Source: Nocardia transvalensis
Lineage (GTDB): Bacteria; Actinomycetota; Actinomycetes; Mycobacteriales; Mycobacteriaceae
DNA: 64,000 nucleotides
Direction: 5' to 3'
NCBI RefSeq assembly: GCF_015477765.1
Contig: NZ_JADLQQ010000003.1
Coordinates: forward strand, 62,001-126,000
In this document: positions 40,783 to 49,364 of the stretch, piece by piece
Position numbering within the stretch: position 1 is the stretch's first letter
How the letters are laid out: each line of letters opens with the position of its first letter
Notes under the pieces: model-generated
What the model was told of the DNA's origin: nothing
Seen by the model: the letters and a program-made list of their open reading frames with translations, nothing else
Databases searched by the model: none
Position numbers and translations under genes: made by a program

Positions 40783-42966
40783 ATGACGAGCGTCACGGAC
40801 GGCACCCGGACAATGCTGCGTACCTGCCCGCTGTGTGAGGCGGTCTGCGGGCTGCAGATCAGCCTCGACGCGCACGGTCATGTGGTGGGGGTGCGCGGAG
40901 ATCGGGAGGATCCGTTCAGCCGGGGGTTCATCTGCCCGAAGGGCGCCAGCCTGGGGCGGTTGGACGAGGATCCGGATCGGCTGAGCGAGCCGATGATTCG
41001 TGACCGGGCCACCGACACCTGGCGCACGGCCTCCTGGGAGGAGGCGTTCGACCTGATCGCCGAGCGGTTCCCGGCGGTGGTCACCGAACACGGGAGGCAG
41101 GCCGGGGCGCTGTATGTGGGCAATCCCAATGCCCACACCATCGCGGGCGCGATGTACCTGCCGGTGCTGATCCGCGCGCTGAGCACCCGCAACTTCTATT
41201 CCGCCAGCACCGCCGATCAGATGCCCAAGCAGGTGGCCGCGGGACTGATGTTCGGTGATCCGCTCACCGTCCCGGTCCCGGATCTGGACCGTACCGACTA
41301 TCTGCTGATGCTCGGCGCCAATCCGGTGGAGTCCAACGGCTCGCTGTGCACCGCACCCGATTTCCCGGGGCGGCTGAAGGCGCTGCGCGCGCGTGGCGGC
41401 CGGCTCGTGGTGGTGGACCCACGGCGCACCCGGACGGCGAAACTGGCCGACGAGCATCTGTTCATCCGGCCCGGCAGCGATGCCTATCTGCTGTTCGGCA
41501 TCGTGCACACGCTGTTCGCCGAGAATCTCACCGACGTGCGGATCGAGGCGAACGGCATCGACGAGATTCGCGCGGCAGCACGAGAATTCACCCCGGACGC
41601 GGTCGCCGAACGGACCGGGATACCGGCCGAGACCGTCGTGCGGCTGGCCCGCGAACTGGCCGCCGCACCGACCGCGGCCGTCTACGCCCGCATCGGCACC
41701 TGCACCGCCGAATTCGGCACCCTGACCCAGTGGCTGGTGGACGTGATCAACGTGCTCACCGGCAATCTCGACCGGCCGGGCGGCGCCATGTTCGCCACCG
41801 CCGCCGCGCTCGGCATCGTCCGCACTCGCCCGTTCCGCACCGGGCGCTGGACCAGCCGGGTGCGCGGATTGCCCGAGGCCATGGGCGAATTCCCGGTCGC
41901 GACGCTGGCCGATGAGATCCTGACGCCCGGCGAGGGCCAGGTGCGGGCGTTGATCACGGTCGCGGGCAATCCGGTGCTGTCGGCGCCCAGCGGTGCGCGG
42001 CTGGATGTGGCCCTGGCCGAATTGGACTTCATGGTCAGTGTCGACCGCTATCTCAACGAGACCACCCGGCATGCCGATGTCATTCTGCCGCCGCCGCGCA
42101 CGCTGCAGTCGCCGCACTACGACTTCGCCCTGCTGCAGTTCGCGGTGCACAACTACGCCCGATATTCACGGCCGCTACTGCCCCCGGGCGACGGCCCCTC
42201 GGAGCCGGAGATTCTGGCGCGGCTGGCGGTCGCGATATCGGGACAGGCTCCGGAACCCGATCGCGATCCGCTGGAATCGGTCGACGAGCTGATCATCGCG
42301 GGCACCCTGCACAAGGCGGGGCTGCTGGATCGGCGCGGCGAACTGCTGGGCGACAACAGCACCGAACAGCGCATCGACATGATGCTGCGGCTCGGCCCGT
42401 ATGGGGAGTGGAATGGCGGCACGCTGAATTTGCAGGTGTTGCTGGACAATCCGCACGGTATCGATCTCGGCCCCCTGCAGCCGCGACTGCCCGGTGTGCT
42501 GCTGACGGCCTCGAAGAAGGTGGAGCTCGCCCCGCAACAGCTGCTCGACGATGTCGCCCGGCTGCGCGACAAACTCGCCGAGACGGCACCGCCGGTGGTG
42601 CTGATCGGCCGACGGCAGTTGCGCTCCAACAACAGCTGGATGCACAACGTGTCCACACTGGTCGGCGGGTCCAACACCTGCACCCTGCACATCCATCCGG
42701 ACGATATTTCCCGGCTGGGCCTCGGCGAGCAGGCGGTGATCAAATCCGCGGCGGGCAGTCTCACCGTGCCGCTGGAGCCGACCGAGGAGATCATGCCCGG
42801 CGTGGTGAGCCTGCCACACGGGTGGGGCCACGCCGACAGCGCGCAGACGGTGGCGCGGGAGCATGCGGGCGTGAACGCCAATGTGCTCACCGACGATTCG
42901 ATGGTCGACGTGCCGTCGGGGAATGCGGTGTTCAACGGGGTTCCGGTGACGTTGACCCCCGCCTAG
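40783..42966 (+). CDS. Molybdopterin oxidoreductase (bis-MGD, formate dehydrogenase/nitrate reductase family)
   Basis: 727-aa enzyme. The N-terminal [4Fe-4S] motif is CPLCEAVCGL with a fourth Cys in GFICPKG. The body follows the DMSO-reductase fold (LMLGANPVESNGS, VVDPRRT, FIRPGSDAYLLFGI, TGNLDRPGGAMF) and ends with the cofactor-binding domain (RRQLRSNNSWMHN). I recall a comparable single-gene oxidoreductase in M. tuberculosis (Rv0197). No electron-transfer subunit or maturation gene is adjacent, so partner and substrate are unknown. The start could also be ATG 40771. Confidence 0.9.
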   Translation: MTSVTDGTRTMLRTCPLCEAVCGLQISLDAHGHVVGVRGDREDPFSRGFICPKGASLGRLDEDPDRLSEPMIRDRATDTWRTASWEEAFDLIAERFPAVVTEHGRQAGALYVGNPNAHTIAGAMYLPVLIRALSTRNFYSASTADQMPKQVAAGLMFGDPLTVPVPDLDRTDYLLMLGANPVESNGSLCTAPDFPGRLKALRARGGRLVVVDPRRTRTAKLADEHLFIRPGSDAYLLFGIVHTLFAENLTDVRIEANGIDEIRAAAREFTPDAVAERTGIPAETVVRLARELAAAPTAAVYARIGTCTAEFGTLTQWLVDVINVLTGNLDRPGGAMFATAAALGIVRTRPFRTGRWTSRVRGLPEAMGEFPVATLADEILTPGEGQVRALITVAGNPVLSAPSGARLDVALAELDFMVSVDRYLNETTRHADVILPPPRTLQSPHYDFALLQFAVHNYARYSRPLLPPGDGPSEPEILARLAVAISGQAPEPDRDPLESVDELIIAGTLHKAGLLDRRGELLGDNSTEQRIDMMLRLGPYGEWNGGTLNLQVLLDNPHGIDLGPLQPRLPGVLLTASKKVELAPQQLLDDVARLRDKLAETAPPVVLIGRRQLRSNNSWMHNVSTLVGGSNTCTLHIHPDDISRLGLGEQAVIKSAAGSLTVPLEPTEEIMPGVVSLPHGWGHADSAQTVAREHAGVNANVLTDDSMVDVPSGNAVFNGVPVTLTPA

Positions 42967-43289
42967 GAGCATGGCGGGACCGATAGGCAACCGATATTGC
43001 CGACCGGTCTGCATGTGTAAGGGGGATGACGGACCGGTCGGCCTGGACAAGATCGGGCAAACCGCGCAACCAAGACAATGCAGGATTGCGAAAATCCCAC
43101 TATTCCAATCGAACTCGGCCTCGCGACTGCTTCGTGAGCGTTAGCATCTACTCGGCAACTCGCAAAACAAGCTCTTGCCGCGGCTCTCGCGGCAGGGCAT
43201 CCTCACTCGAACAACGTTCGGTCCTACAGGATTTCGCATGCGTGCGGAGCCTTGCGCGCGCGGATCCCGGCTACCCGAGGGGACGTGAA
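42967..43289. other. Intergenic region before PNPOx gene
   Basis: No gene is credible in these 320 bp. A TGCCGCG/CGCGGCA dyad lies near 43174-43197. The upstream in-frame extension of the next gene lacks a ribosome site and family similarity. Confidence 0.5.
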
Positions 43290-43916
43290 ATGCCCGGTAC
43301 GAGATGTGGCAGCGACGGCGAGCGGGAACTCCAGGAGCGCTTCGGGACCCAGGACCGGGCCGAACGTTTCTATGCGGAACAGGTGCTGGATCGGTTGAAC
43401 CCGCAGATGATCGACTTCGTTCGACAGATGGATATGGCCTTCATCGCCACCTCCGACAAGCACGGCGAATGCGATGCGAGCTTCCGGGCCGGCAAACCCG
43501 GCTTCCTCCATATCATCGACGAACGCACTCTTGCGTATCCAGAGTATCGGGGCAACGGGGTGATGGCGAGCCTCGGCAACATTCTGGAGAACCCGCATGT
43601 CGGCATCCTGATGGTCGATTTCGTGCGCGATCTGATCGGCCTGCACATCAACGGCTCGGCCCGCATCGTCGACGACAACGCGCTGCGCCGCTGCGTCCCC
43701 GACCTGCCGCCCGCCGAGCGCGGCCGCATCCCCGACCGCTGGGTGGTGGTCGATGTCGAGGAGGCCTACATCCACTGCCGCAAGCACATCCCGCACCTGG
43801 TTCCCGCCGCCCGGGAGGAGCGGCAGTGGGGTACGGACAACGTCCGCGCCAAGGGAGGCGATTTCTTCGGGGCGAAGGGCGAGTCGCGGGTTCCGGCGGA
43901 AACCATGCCGGGATGA
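43290..43916 (+). CDS. Pyridoxamine 5'-phosphate oxidase-family flavin protein
   Basis: 208-aa split-barrel protein. The core IDFVRQMDMAFIATSDKHGECDASFRAGKPGFLHIIDERTLAYPEYRGNG-like stretch matches the PNPOx-like/MSMEG-type family that binds FMN or F420, with NPHVGILMVDF and GSARIVD following. ATG 43290 has GAGGGG at good spacing. It probably reduces or binds a small molecule; the substrate is unknown. It converges on the GtrA gene next to dprE1, with stops 9 bp apart. Confidence 0.88.
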   Translation: MPGTRCGSDGERELQERFGTQDRAERFYAEQVLDRLNPQMIDFVRQMDMAFIATSDKHGECDASFRAGKPGFLHIIDERTLAYPEYRGNGVMASLGNILENPHVGILMVDFVRDLIGLHINGSARIVDDNALRRCVPDLPPAERGRIPDRWVVVDVEEAYIHCRKHIPHLVPAAREERQWGTDNVRAKGGDFFGAKGESRVPAETMPG

Positions 43917-43925
43917 CGGACGGCG

Positions 43926-44387
43926 CTAGTTGATCTTGAAGATCACGGCGCGCTGGACGATGAAGTTGATCACGGTGGCGGTGCCCTGGGCGATGACGAA
44001 GGCCAGCGGCTTGTGCCACCAGGAGTCGGGCAGCGCGTAGAACAGGACCTGGTTGATGCCCACCTGGACCGCGAAAGTGACCGCATACAGCGCGACGACG
44101 GCCAGGAAGCGCTTGCGGCTCGGGGCGGCCTGGAACGTCCAGCGCCGGTTGATCAGGTAGGCGGTCGTCGTCCCCGCGATGAAGCTGATCGACTTGGCGA
44201 CCGCCACCGGGAACCCGACCGCCTCCAGCAGCAGCATGTACAGGCCGAAGTCGATGATCGCCGAGAAACCGCCGGACAGCACGAAGCGGATGATCTGCGT
44301 CTTCAGGTCTACGTCCGTGCCGCCCGGCTCATCGACCAGGGGCAGCTCGGGCGGCAGAGGAAGATGGGGTTCCGCAGTCACGGGCAC
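43926..44387 (-). CDS. GtrA-family protein (Rv3789-like)
   Basis: 153-aa protein with four hydrophobic segments (IIRFVLSGGFSAIIDFGLYMLLL to FIVQRAVIFKIN), with NRRWTF between helices. It matches M. tuberculosis Rv3789 in family and location, beside dprE1. Rv3789 was proposed to help bring decaprenyl-phospho-arabinose to the outer face or to recruit AftA. It is divergent from dprE1, with less than 100 bp between starts. Confidence 0.92.
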   Translation of the reverse strand: MPVTAEPHLPLPPELPLVDEPGGTDVDLKTQIIRFVLSGGFSAIIDFGLYMLLLEAVGFPVAVAKSISFIAGTTTAYLINRRWTFQAAPSRKRFLAVVALYAVTFAVQVGINQVLFYALPDSWWHKPLAFVIAQGTATVINFIVQRAVIFKIN

Positions 44388-44466
44388 GAGCCTAACGGCG
44401 TGCCCTGGTCACTGCCGCCTCTGGAGTGACGCTTGCGACAAACGGCCCAAGATTCAGCCATACCTG

Positions 44467-44472
44467 TAGCCT
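44467..44472 (+). promoter_or_regulatory. -10 element before dprE1
   Basis: TAGCCT lies 8 nt before ATG 44481, the same spacing as the TANNNT boxes before both emb genes. It supports a leaderless or near-leaderless dprE1 mRNA. Confidence 0.4.
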
Positions 44473-44480
44473 CTATGCCG

Positions 44481-45935
44481 ATGTCCACGAAAGCTCAGAC
44501 CTCCACCGCCGCGGGTTCTGCCGAAAAGGCGGCAGATGGCGCGTACGCGCTTCCGACGCGCACCCGCAGGCTGACCGGATGGGGTCGCACCGCACCAACC
44601 TCCGCCGAAGTGCTTTCGACCAGCGATCCGGAGCTGATCGTCAAAGCCGTCACCATGGTCGCGGAGGACAACGAATCCAAGCCGGCGCACCTGTGCCGCG
44701 GTGTCATCGCCCGCGGGCTGGGCCGCTCCTACGGGGACCATGCGCAGAATGCGGGCGGGCTCGTCATCGATATGACGGCGCTCAACCGCATCCATCGCAT
44801 CGATGCCGATACCCGGGTCGTCGATGTCGACGGCGGCGTGAGCCTGGACCAGCTGATGAAGGCCGCCCTGCCGTTCGGGCTGTGGGTACCGGTGCTGCCC
44901 GGCACCCGGCAGGTGACCATCGGCGGCGCGATCGCCTCCGATATCCACGGCAAGAACCATCACAGCGAGGGCAGCTTCGGCAACCATGTGCGCTCGATCG
45001 ATCTGCTCACCGCGGATGGTCAGGTGCAGCACATCAGCCCCAAGCGCAATGCCAAGCTGTTCTGGGCGACCGTGGGCGGTAACGGCCTGACCGGCATCAT
45101 CCTGCGCGCGCAGATCGAGATGACGCCGACCGAGACGGCGTATTTCATCAACGACGGCGTCAAGACGCACAGCCTCGACGAGACCATCGCCGCGCACAGC
45201 GACGGCAGCGAGGCGAACTACACGTACTCGAGTGCGTGGTTCGACGTGATGAATCCGCCGCCGAAACTGGGGCGTGCCACCATCACCCGCGGTCGGCTGG
45301 CGAAGGTGGACGAACTGCCCAAGCGGCTGCGCAAGCATCCGCTGAAATTCGATGCGCCACAGTTGATGACGGTCCCCAACATCTTCCCGAGCTGGACCGC
45401 AAACAAGCTCACCCTGGGTGCGGTCGGCGAGGCGTACTACGCGCTCGGCGGCAACTACACCGGCAAGGTCCAGAACCTCACGCAGTTCTACCACCCGCTC
45501 GACATGATTGCGGAGTGGAACCGTGCGTACGGTCCGGCCGGATTCCTGCAGTACCAGTTCGTGGTTCCGCCCGAGGCCGTCGACGAGTTCAAGAAGATCA
45601 TCATCGACATCCAGGCCAGCGGGCACTATTCGGCGCTGAACGTTTTCAAGCTGTTCGGGCCGGGTAATCAAGCGCCGCTGAGCTTCCCGATGCCGGGGTG
45701 GAACATCTGCTGCGACTTCCCGATCCGGCCGGGCCTGGGCCGGCTCGTCACCGAACTCGACCGGCGCGTCATGGAATTCGGCGGGCGGCTCTACACCGCG
45801 AAGGACTCCCGTACCACCGCGGAGACCTTCCACAAGATGTATCCGCGGATCGACGAGTGGATCAAGGTCCGCCGAAGTGTCGATCCCACAGGTGTTTTCA
45901 TGTCCGATATGGCGAGAAGGCTGGAGCTGCACTAG
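44481..45935 (+). CDS. dprE1: Decaprenylphosphoryl-beta-D-ribose 2'-oxidase
   Basis: 484-aa FAD enzyme of the VAO family, matching M. tuberculosis Rv3790. [16 protein letters not shown] is the FAD segment, DIHGKNHH carries the conserved His, and [17 protein letters not shown] is the substrate region. The Cys that benzothiazinones modify covalently (WNICVDFP in M. tuberculosis) is kept in WNICCDFP, so the target residue is intact. It oxidises the ribose C2' of decaprenyl-phospho-ribose; DprE2 then reduces the ketone to give the arabinose donor. The start may also be ATG 44475. The N-terminal about 25 residues are variable. Confidence 0.96.
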   Translation: MSTKAQTSTAAGSAEKAADGAYALPTRTRRLTGWGRTAPTSAEVLSTSDPELIVKAVTMVAEDNESKPAHLCRGVIARGLGRSYGDHAQNAGGLVIDMTALNRIHRIDADTRVVDVDGGVSLDQLMKAALPFGLWVPVLPGTRQVTIGGAIASDIHGKNHHSEGSFGNHVRSIDLLTADGQVQHISPKRNAKLFWATVGGNGLTGIILRAQIEMTPTETAYFINDGVKTHSLDETIAAHSDGSEANYTYSSAWFDVMNPPPKLGRATITRGRLAKVDELPKRLRKHPLKFDAPQLMTVPNIFPSWTANKLTLGAVGEAYYALGGNYTGKVQNLTQFYHPLDMIAEWNRAYGPAGFLQYQFVVPPEAVDEFKKIIIDIQASGHYSALNVFKLFGPGNQAPLSFPMPGWNICCDFPIRPGLGRLVTELDRRVMEFGGRLYTAKDSRTTAETFHKMYPRIDEWIKVRRSVDPTGVFMSDMARRLELH

Positions 45936-46696
45936 TGATCAACGCGGTAGGGAACCCGCAGGCGATTCTGCTCCTGGGTGGCACCTCGGAGATCGGTCTC
46001 GCGATCTGCGCCGAGTACCTGAAGAAGGGCCCGGCCCGCATCGTTCTCGCGGCGCTGCCCAACGATCCGCTGCGCGCGGATGCCGTGGCGAAGATGGAGG
46101 CCGCCGGGGCGTCGAAGGTCGAGGTGATCGACTTCGACGCGCTGGATGCCGAGAGCCATCCCAAGGTGATCGAGGCCGCCTGGGCCGACGGTGACATCGA
46201 CGTCGCGATCGTGGCCTTCGCCCTCGACGGCGATCCGGAAGAGCTGTGGCAGAACCAGCAGAAGGCGGTTCGCGTCGCCGAGATCAACTACACCGCATCG
46301 GTTTCCGTCGGTGTGCTGCTCGGGGAGAAGATGAAGGCGCAGGGCTTCGGCCGCATCATCGTGATGTCGTCGGTGGCCGGTGAGCGAGTGCGCCGCTCGA
46401 ATTTCGTCTACGGCTCGACCAAGGCCGGCCTGGACGGCTTCTACCTCGGCCTCGGTGAGGCGCTGCGCCCGTACGGCCCGCGCGTCACCGTGATCCGCCC
46501 CGGCATGGTCCGCACCCGCTTCTCGGCCCACGTCGACGAGGCCCCCCTCACCGTCGACAAGGAAGACGTGGCGGCCCTCGCCGTCACCGCCTCGGACAAG
46601 GGCAAGGAAATCGCCTGGGCCCCCGGCACCTTCCGCTGGGTAATGATGATCCTCCGCCACATCCCCCGCCCCCTCTTCCGCCGCCTCCCCATCTAG
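45935..46696 (+). CDS. dprE2: Decaprenylphosphoryl-2-keto-erythropentose reductase
   Basis: 253-aa SDR matching M. tuberculosis Rv3791. The cofactor motif is [11 protein letters not shown], the catalytic Ser is in VMSSVAGE and Tyr/Lys in YGSTKAG. It completes the epimerisation of decaprenyl-phospho-ribose to decaprenyl-phospho-arabinose using NADH. GTG 45935 shares one base with the dprE1 stop (TAGTG), so the pair is translationally coupled. A strong terminator follows at once. Confidence 0.95.
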   Translation: MINAVGNPQAILLLGGTSEIGLAICAEYLKKGPARIVLAALPNDPLRADAVAKMEAAGASKVEVIDFDALDAESHPKVIEAAWADGDIDVAIVAFALDGDPEELWQNQQKAVRVAEINYTASVSVGVLLGEKMKAQGFGRIIVMSSVAGERVRRSNFVYGSTKAGLDGFYLGLGEALRPYGPRVTVIRPGMVRTRFSAHVDEAPLTVDKEDVAALAVTASDKGKEIAWAPGTFRWVMMILRHIPRPLFRRLPI

Positions 46697-46697
46697 G

Positions 46698-46753
46698 CCT
46701 CACAAGAACCCCGCGCCGGCGCCCTAGTGGGCGCCGGCGCGGGTTATGTGAGG
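46698..46753. terminator. Strong nested hairpin after dprE2
   Basis: A long GC stem (CCCGCGCCGGCGCCC with GGGCGCCGGCGCGGG, loop TAGT) is enclosed by outer CCTCACA/TGTGAGG arms. It starts 2 bp after the dprE2 stop and clearly ends this operon. Confidence 0.88.
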
Positions 46754-46827
46754 GGACCGGGGCGTTCGTTTGTTCCTTGGCCTACAGATGTCAGGAAGCA
46801 CCCACCTCTGCCGAAATAGCGACCCCT

Positions 46828-47142
46828 CCTGGGCGCGACGGCAGCATCGCCCACCCTGCAAGACGGCGACTCACCCCTGAGCGCGACGACAGCATCGCCC
46901 ACCCGCAAGACGACGACTCACCCCTGAGCGCGACAGCACACATTGCCCGCCCCAGTGAGACGGCGGGCCGTTCTCAGGTGCAACGGCAGCATCGCCCACC
47001 CTGCAACACGACGGCCAGCCCTCGGGCGCAACGGCAGCATCGCCCGCCCTGCAAGGCGGCGACTCGCTCCTGGGTGCGGCGGCATACCTTGCCTGCACCT
47101 GTGAGACGGCGGCTCAATTCCTGGGGGTGGTGGCTACACATT
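46828..47142. repeat. Tandem repeat array, six to seven units of about 48 bp
   Basis: Units start near 46828, 46876, 46923, 46973, 47021 and 47069, with a partial one at 47120. Lengths vary from 47 to 51 bp. Shared blocks are CCTGRGCGCGACGGCAG, CATCGCCCACCCTGCAA and ACGGCGACTC. The period is not a multiple of three and no frame is conserved, so it is noncoding. It fills the gap between the dprE2 and aftA-side hairpins. Confidence 0.85.
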
Positions 47143-47180
47143 CCCCCGCTTCGGCGCCCTCTGGGGCGCCGGAGCGGGGG
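47143..47180. terminator. Strong hairpin at end of tandem array
   Basis: CCCCCGCT/AGCGGGGG and CGGCGCCC/GGGCGCCG arms with one mismatch and loop TCTG (47143-47180). It resembles the dprE2 hairpin and bounds the array on the aftA side. Confidence 0.7.
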
Positions 47181-47256
47181 TTGCGGGTCTGGGTGGGGTG
47201 GCGTGGTTAGGCTGGCGCTCGGCTGATCGCGGGCGAGACGGGAATTCGGAGGCGGC

Positions 47257-49212
47257 GTGCGGGCACTTGGGCGGCAGGTGGGTAGTGGGCTGGGGGAGGC
47301 CGTGCTTGCGGGGGTGGTTGCGGTTGTGGTGGGGGGTGTGGGGTTGTATGCGTTTTCGACCGTGCAGTGGCCTGCGTTCAATTCGTCCAATGTGACGCGG
47401 GCCTTGACCACCGTGGGGCAGGTGGGGGCTGCGGTGGTGTTGGTTGCCTCGGTGGTGTTGATTCGGGTGCGGCGGTGGCCGTGGGTGGCGAAAGTGCTGT
47501 CCTGGGTGGGGGTTTCGGGGTTCGTGACCGTGACTCTCGGGATGCCGTTGGCGGCCACCAAGTTGTATCTGCTGGGTATTTCGGTGGATCAGGAGTTCCG
47601 TACCGAATATCTGACTCGGCTGACCGACAGTGCGGCGCTGCACGATATGACCTATGCGGACCTGCCGCCGTTCTATCCGGCCGGGTGGTTCTGGATCGGC
47701 GGGCGGGTGGCGAATCTGCTCGGGTTGTCGGGGTGGGAGACCTTCAAGCCGTATGCGATCGTCTCGCTGGCCGTGGCGTCGGTGCTGGCAACGGTATTGT
47801 GGTCCAAGCTGATTCGCGCCGATTGGGCCGTAGCCGTGGGCGCGGCGACCACGGCCGTGATGGTGGCGTTCGCCTCCCCGGAGGCATACAGCGCGGTGTT
47901 GGTGATCCTGTTCGCACCCGCGATGGTGCTGGCGTGGGGTGCGCTGCACCGGCCTGCCGAGTATTCGAGCGATGACCACAGCGCGACCGCGCACGGCTGG
48001 GGGGCGGTGCTCGGCACCGGACTGTTCCTCGGCGTGTCAGCGATGTTCTACACGCTGTTCTTCGCGATCGCGGTGTTCACGGTGGTGCTGATGGCCGTGG
48101 TGGCCTGGGGTGCGCTGCTCTGGCAGCGTCGTGCCGCTGCCATCCACCGCCACGACGTGCCACGGGCCGGGGCGCTGCGGCTGCTGTGGCCGATTCTGGC
48201 CCGACTGGTCGTCGTGGGTGTGATCGCCGGGGTGCTGGCGCTGATCACCTGGGGGCCCTATCTGCTGAAGATGGTGACGGAGCGGCCGTCGATGTCCGGC
48301 GGGACGGCGTTCCACTATCTCCCCGATTCCGGGGCACGGCTGGCCTTCCCGATGGCCGACTTCTCCCATCCGCTGCTCGCGGCGCTGTGCCTGCTCGGCA
48401 CGGTCTGGCTGGTGCTGCGGGCGGGGAGTTCGCGACGGGCGCAGGCGCTGGGGATCTCGGTGGTCGCGATCTACCTGTGGTGGCTGGCGTCTATGGCGGT
48501 GACGGCGGCCGGGACGACGCTGCTGGCGTTCCGGCTCGAGCCCATCCTGCAGGTGCTGCTGGCCGCGGCCGGTGTCTTCGGATTCGCGGAGGGGGCGCGG
48601 GCGATCTTCCAGGCCGTCAACGAGCCGCCGCGGTTCCGCAGCGTGGCTGCCGCAGTCGCGGTGCTGGGTGCGCTGGCCTTCACCCAGGGCATCCCGACCG
48701 TCCTGGCCACCGAGATCACCACCGCCTACACCGACACCGACGGCAACGGGGAACGCGCCGATCAGCGCAATCCGTCCGCGGTCTCCTACTACCGGGAGAT
48801 CGACGCCGCCCTCACCGCGCAGACCGGGCGGCCGCGGCACGACACCGTGGTCCTGACCGCCGACACCAGCTTCCTGTCCTACTACCCGTACTACGGCTTC
48901 CAGGCGCTCACCTCGCACTACGCCAATCCGCTGGCCGACTTCGCCGGGCGCGCCGCCGAGATCAAGCGCTGGAGCGAGCTGAAGTCGCCCGGCGAACTGC
49001 GCGAGGCGCTGAACCACAGCCCGTGGCGGGCCCCCGACGCCTTCCTGTTCCGAAGCAGCGGCGACGAGTACACCCTGCGCCTCGCGCAGGACGTCTACCC
49101 GAACGATCCCAATGTGCGCCGCTACACGGTCACCTTCCCCAAGGCGCTGTTCGAGGACCCGCACTTCCAGGTCACCGTCATCGGGCCGTTCACTCTGGTG
49201 GTGCGGCGATAG
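47257..49212 (+). CDS. aftA: Arabinofuranosyltransferase AftA
   Basis: 651-aa GT-C (GT85) membrane enzyme with about eleven hydrophobic segments and a C-terminal extracytoplasmic domain. The first large loop, DQEFRTEYLTRL followed by YADLPPFYPAGWFWIGG, carries the acidic residues typical of AftA, as in M. tuberculosis Rv3792. It transfers the first arabinofuranose from decaprenyl-phospho-arabinose onto galactan, priming arabinan. GTG 47257 has GGAGG just upstream. It follows the tandem-repeat array and leads the arabinan group. Confidence 0.93.
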   Translation: MRALGRQVGSGLGEAVLAGVVAVVVGGVGLYAFSTVQWPAFNSSNVTRALTTVGQVGAAVVLVASVVLIRVRRWPWVAKVLSWVGVSGFVTVTLGMPLAATKLYLLGISVDQEFRTEYLTRLTDSAALHDMTYADLPPFYPAGWFWIGGRVANLLGLSGWETFKPYAIVSLAVASVLATVLWSKLIRADWAVAVGAATTAVMVAFASPEAYSAVLVILFAPAMVLAWGALHRPAEYSSDDHSATAHGWGAVLGTGLFLGVSAMFYTLFFAIAVFTVVLMAVVAWGALLWQRRAAAIHRHDVPRAGALRLLWPILARLVVVGVIAGVLALITWGPYLLKMVTERPSMSGGTAFHYLPDSGARLAFPMADFSHPLLAALCLLGTVWLVLRAGSSRRAQALGISVVAIYLWWLASMAVTAAGTTLLAFRLEPILQVLLAAAGVFGFAEGARAIFQAVNEPPRFRSVAAAVAVLGALAFTQGIPTVLATEITTAYTDTDGNGERADQRNPSAVSYYREIDAALTAQTGRPRHDTVVLTADTSFLSYYPYYGFQALTSHYANPLADFAGRAAEIKRWSELKSPGELREALNHSPWRAPDAFLFRSSGDEYTLRLAQDVYPNDPNVRRYTVTFPKALFEDPHFQVTVIGPFTLVVRR

Positions 49213-49224
49213 CCCGGTGTGGTG

Positions 49225-49286
49225 TTGTGCACAACCGATCCCTCCTGTGCATAACACTGTGGAGAACAGCATTTTCTTGTGGATAA
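49225..49286. promoter_or_regulatory. Cluster of DnaA-box-like 9-mers
   Basis: Between aftA and the next gene lie TTGTGCACA (49225), TGTGCATAA (49246), TGTGGAGAA (49258) and TGTGGATAA (49278). The last is a perfect DnaA box (complement TTATCCACA); the others differ from TTNTCCACA by one base. Four in 62 bp is unexpected in GC-rich sequence. Confidence 0.5.
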
Positions 49287-49364
49287 CTCCGGCTTCGGTC
49301 AGCGGGCTCACAGTAAGTCGAGGTAGCGTGGGCCGCTGATCGTTCGTCAGGAGGAGTTTCACCA

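Noticed and set aside
46828..47142. CRISPR array
   Set aside because: The repeats touch each other without unique spacers, vary in length and have no cas genes nearby.
46777..47226. 149-codon frame across the tandem array
   Set aside because: Units of 47-51 bp shift frame each time, so no repeated peptide is conserved, and there is no ribosome site.
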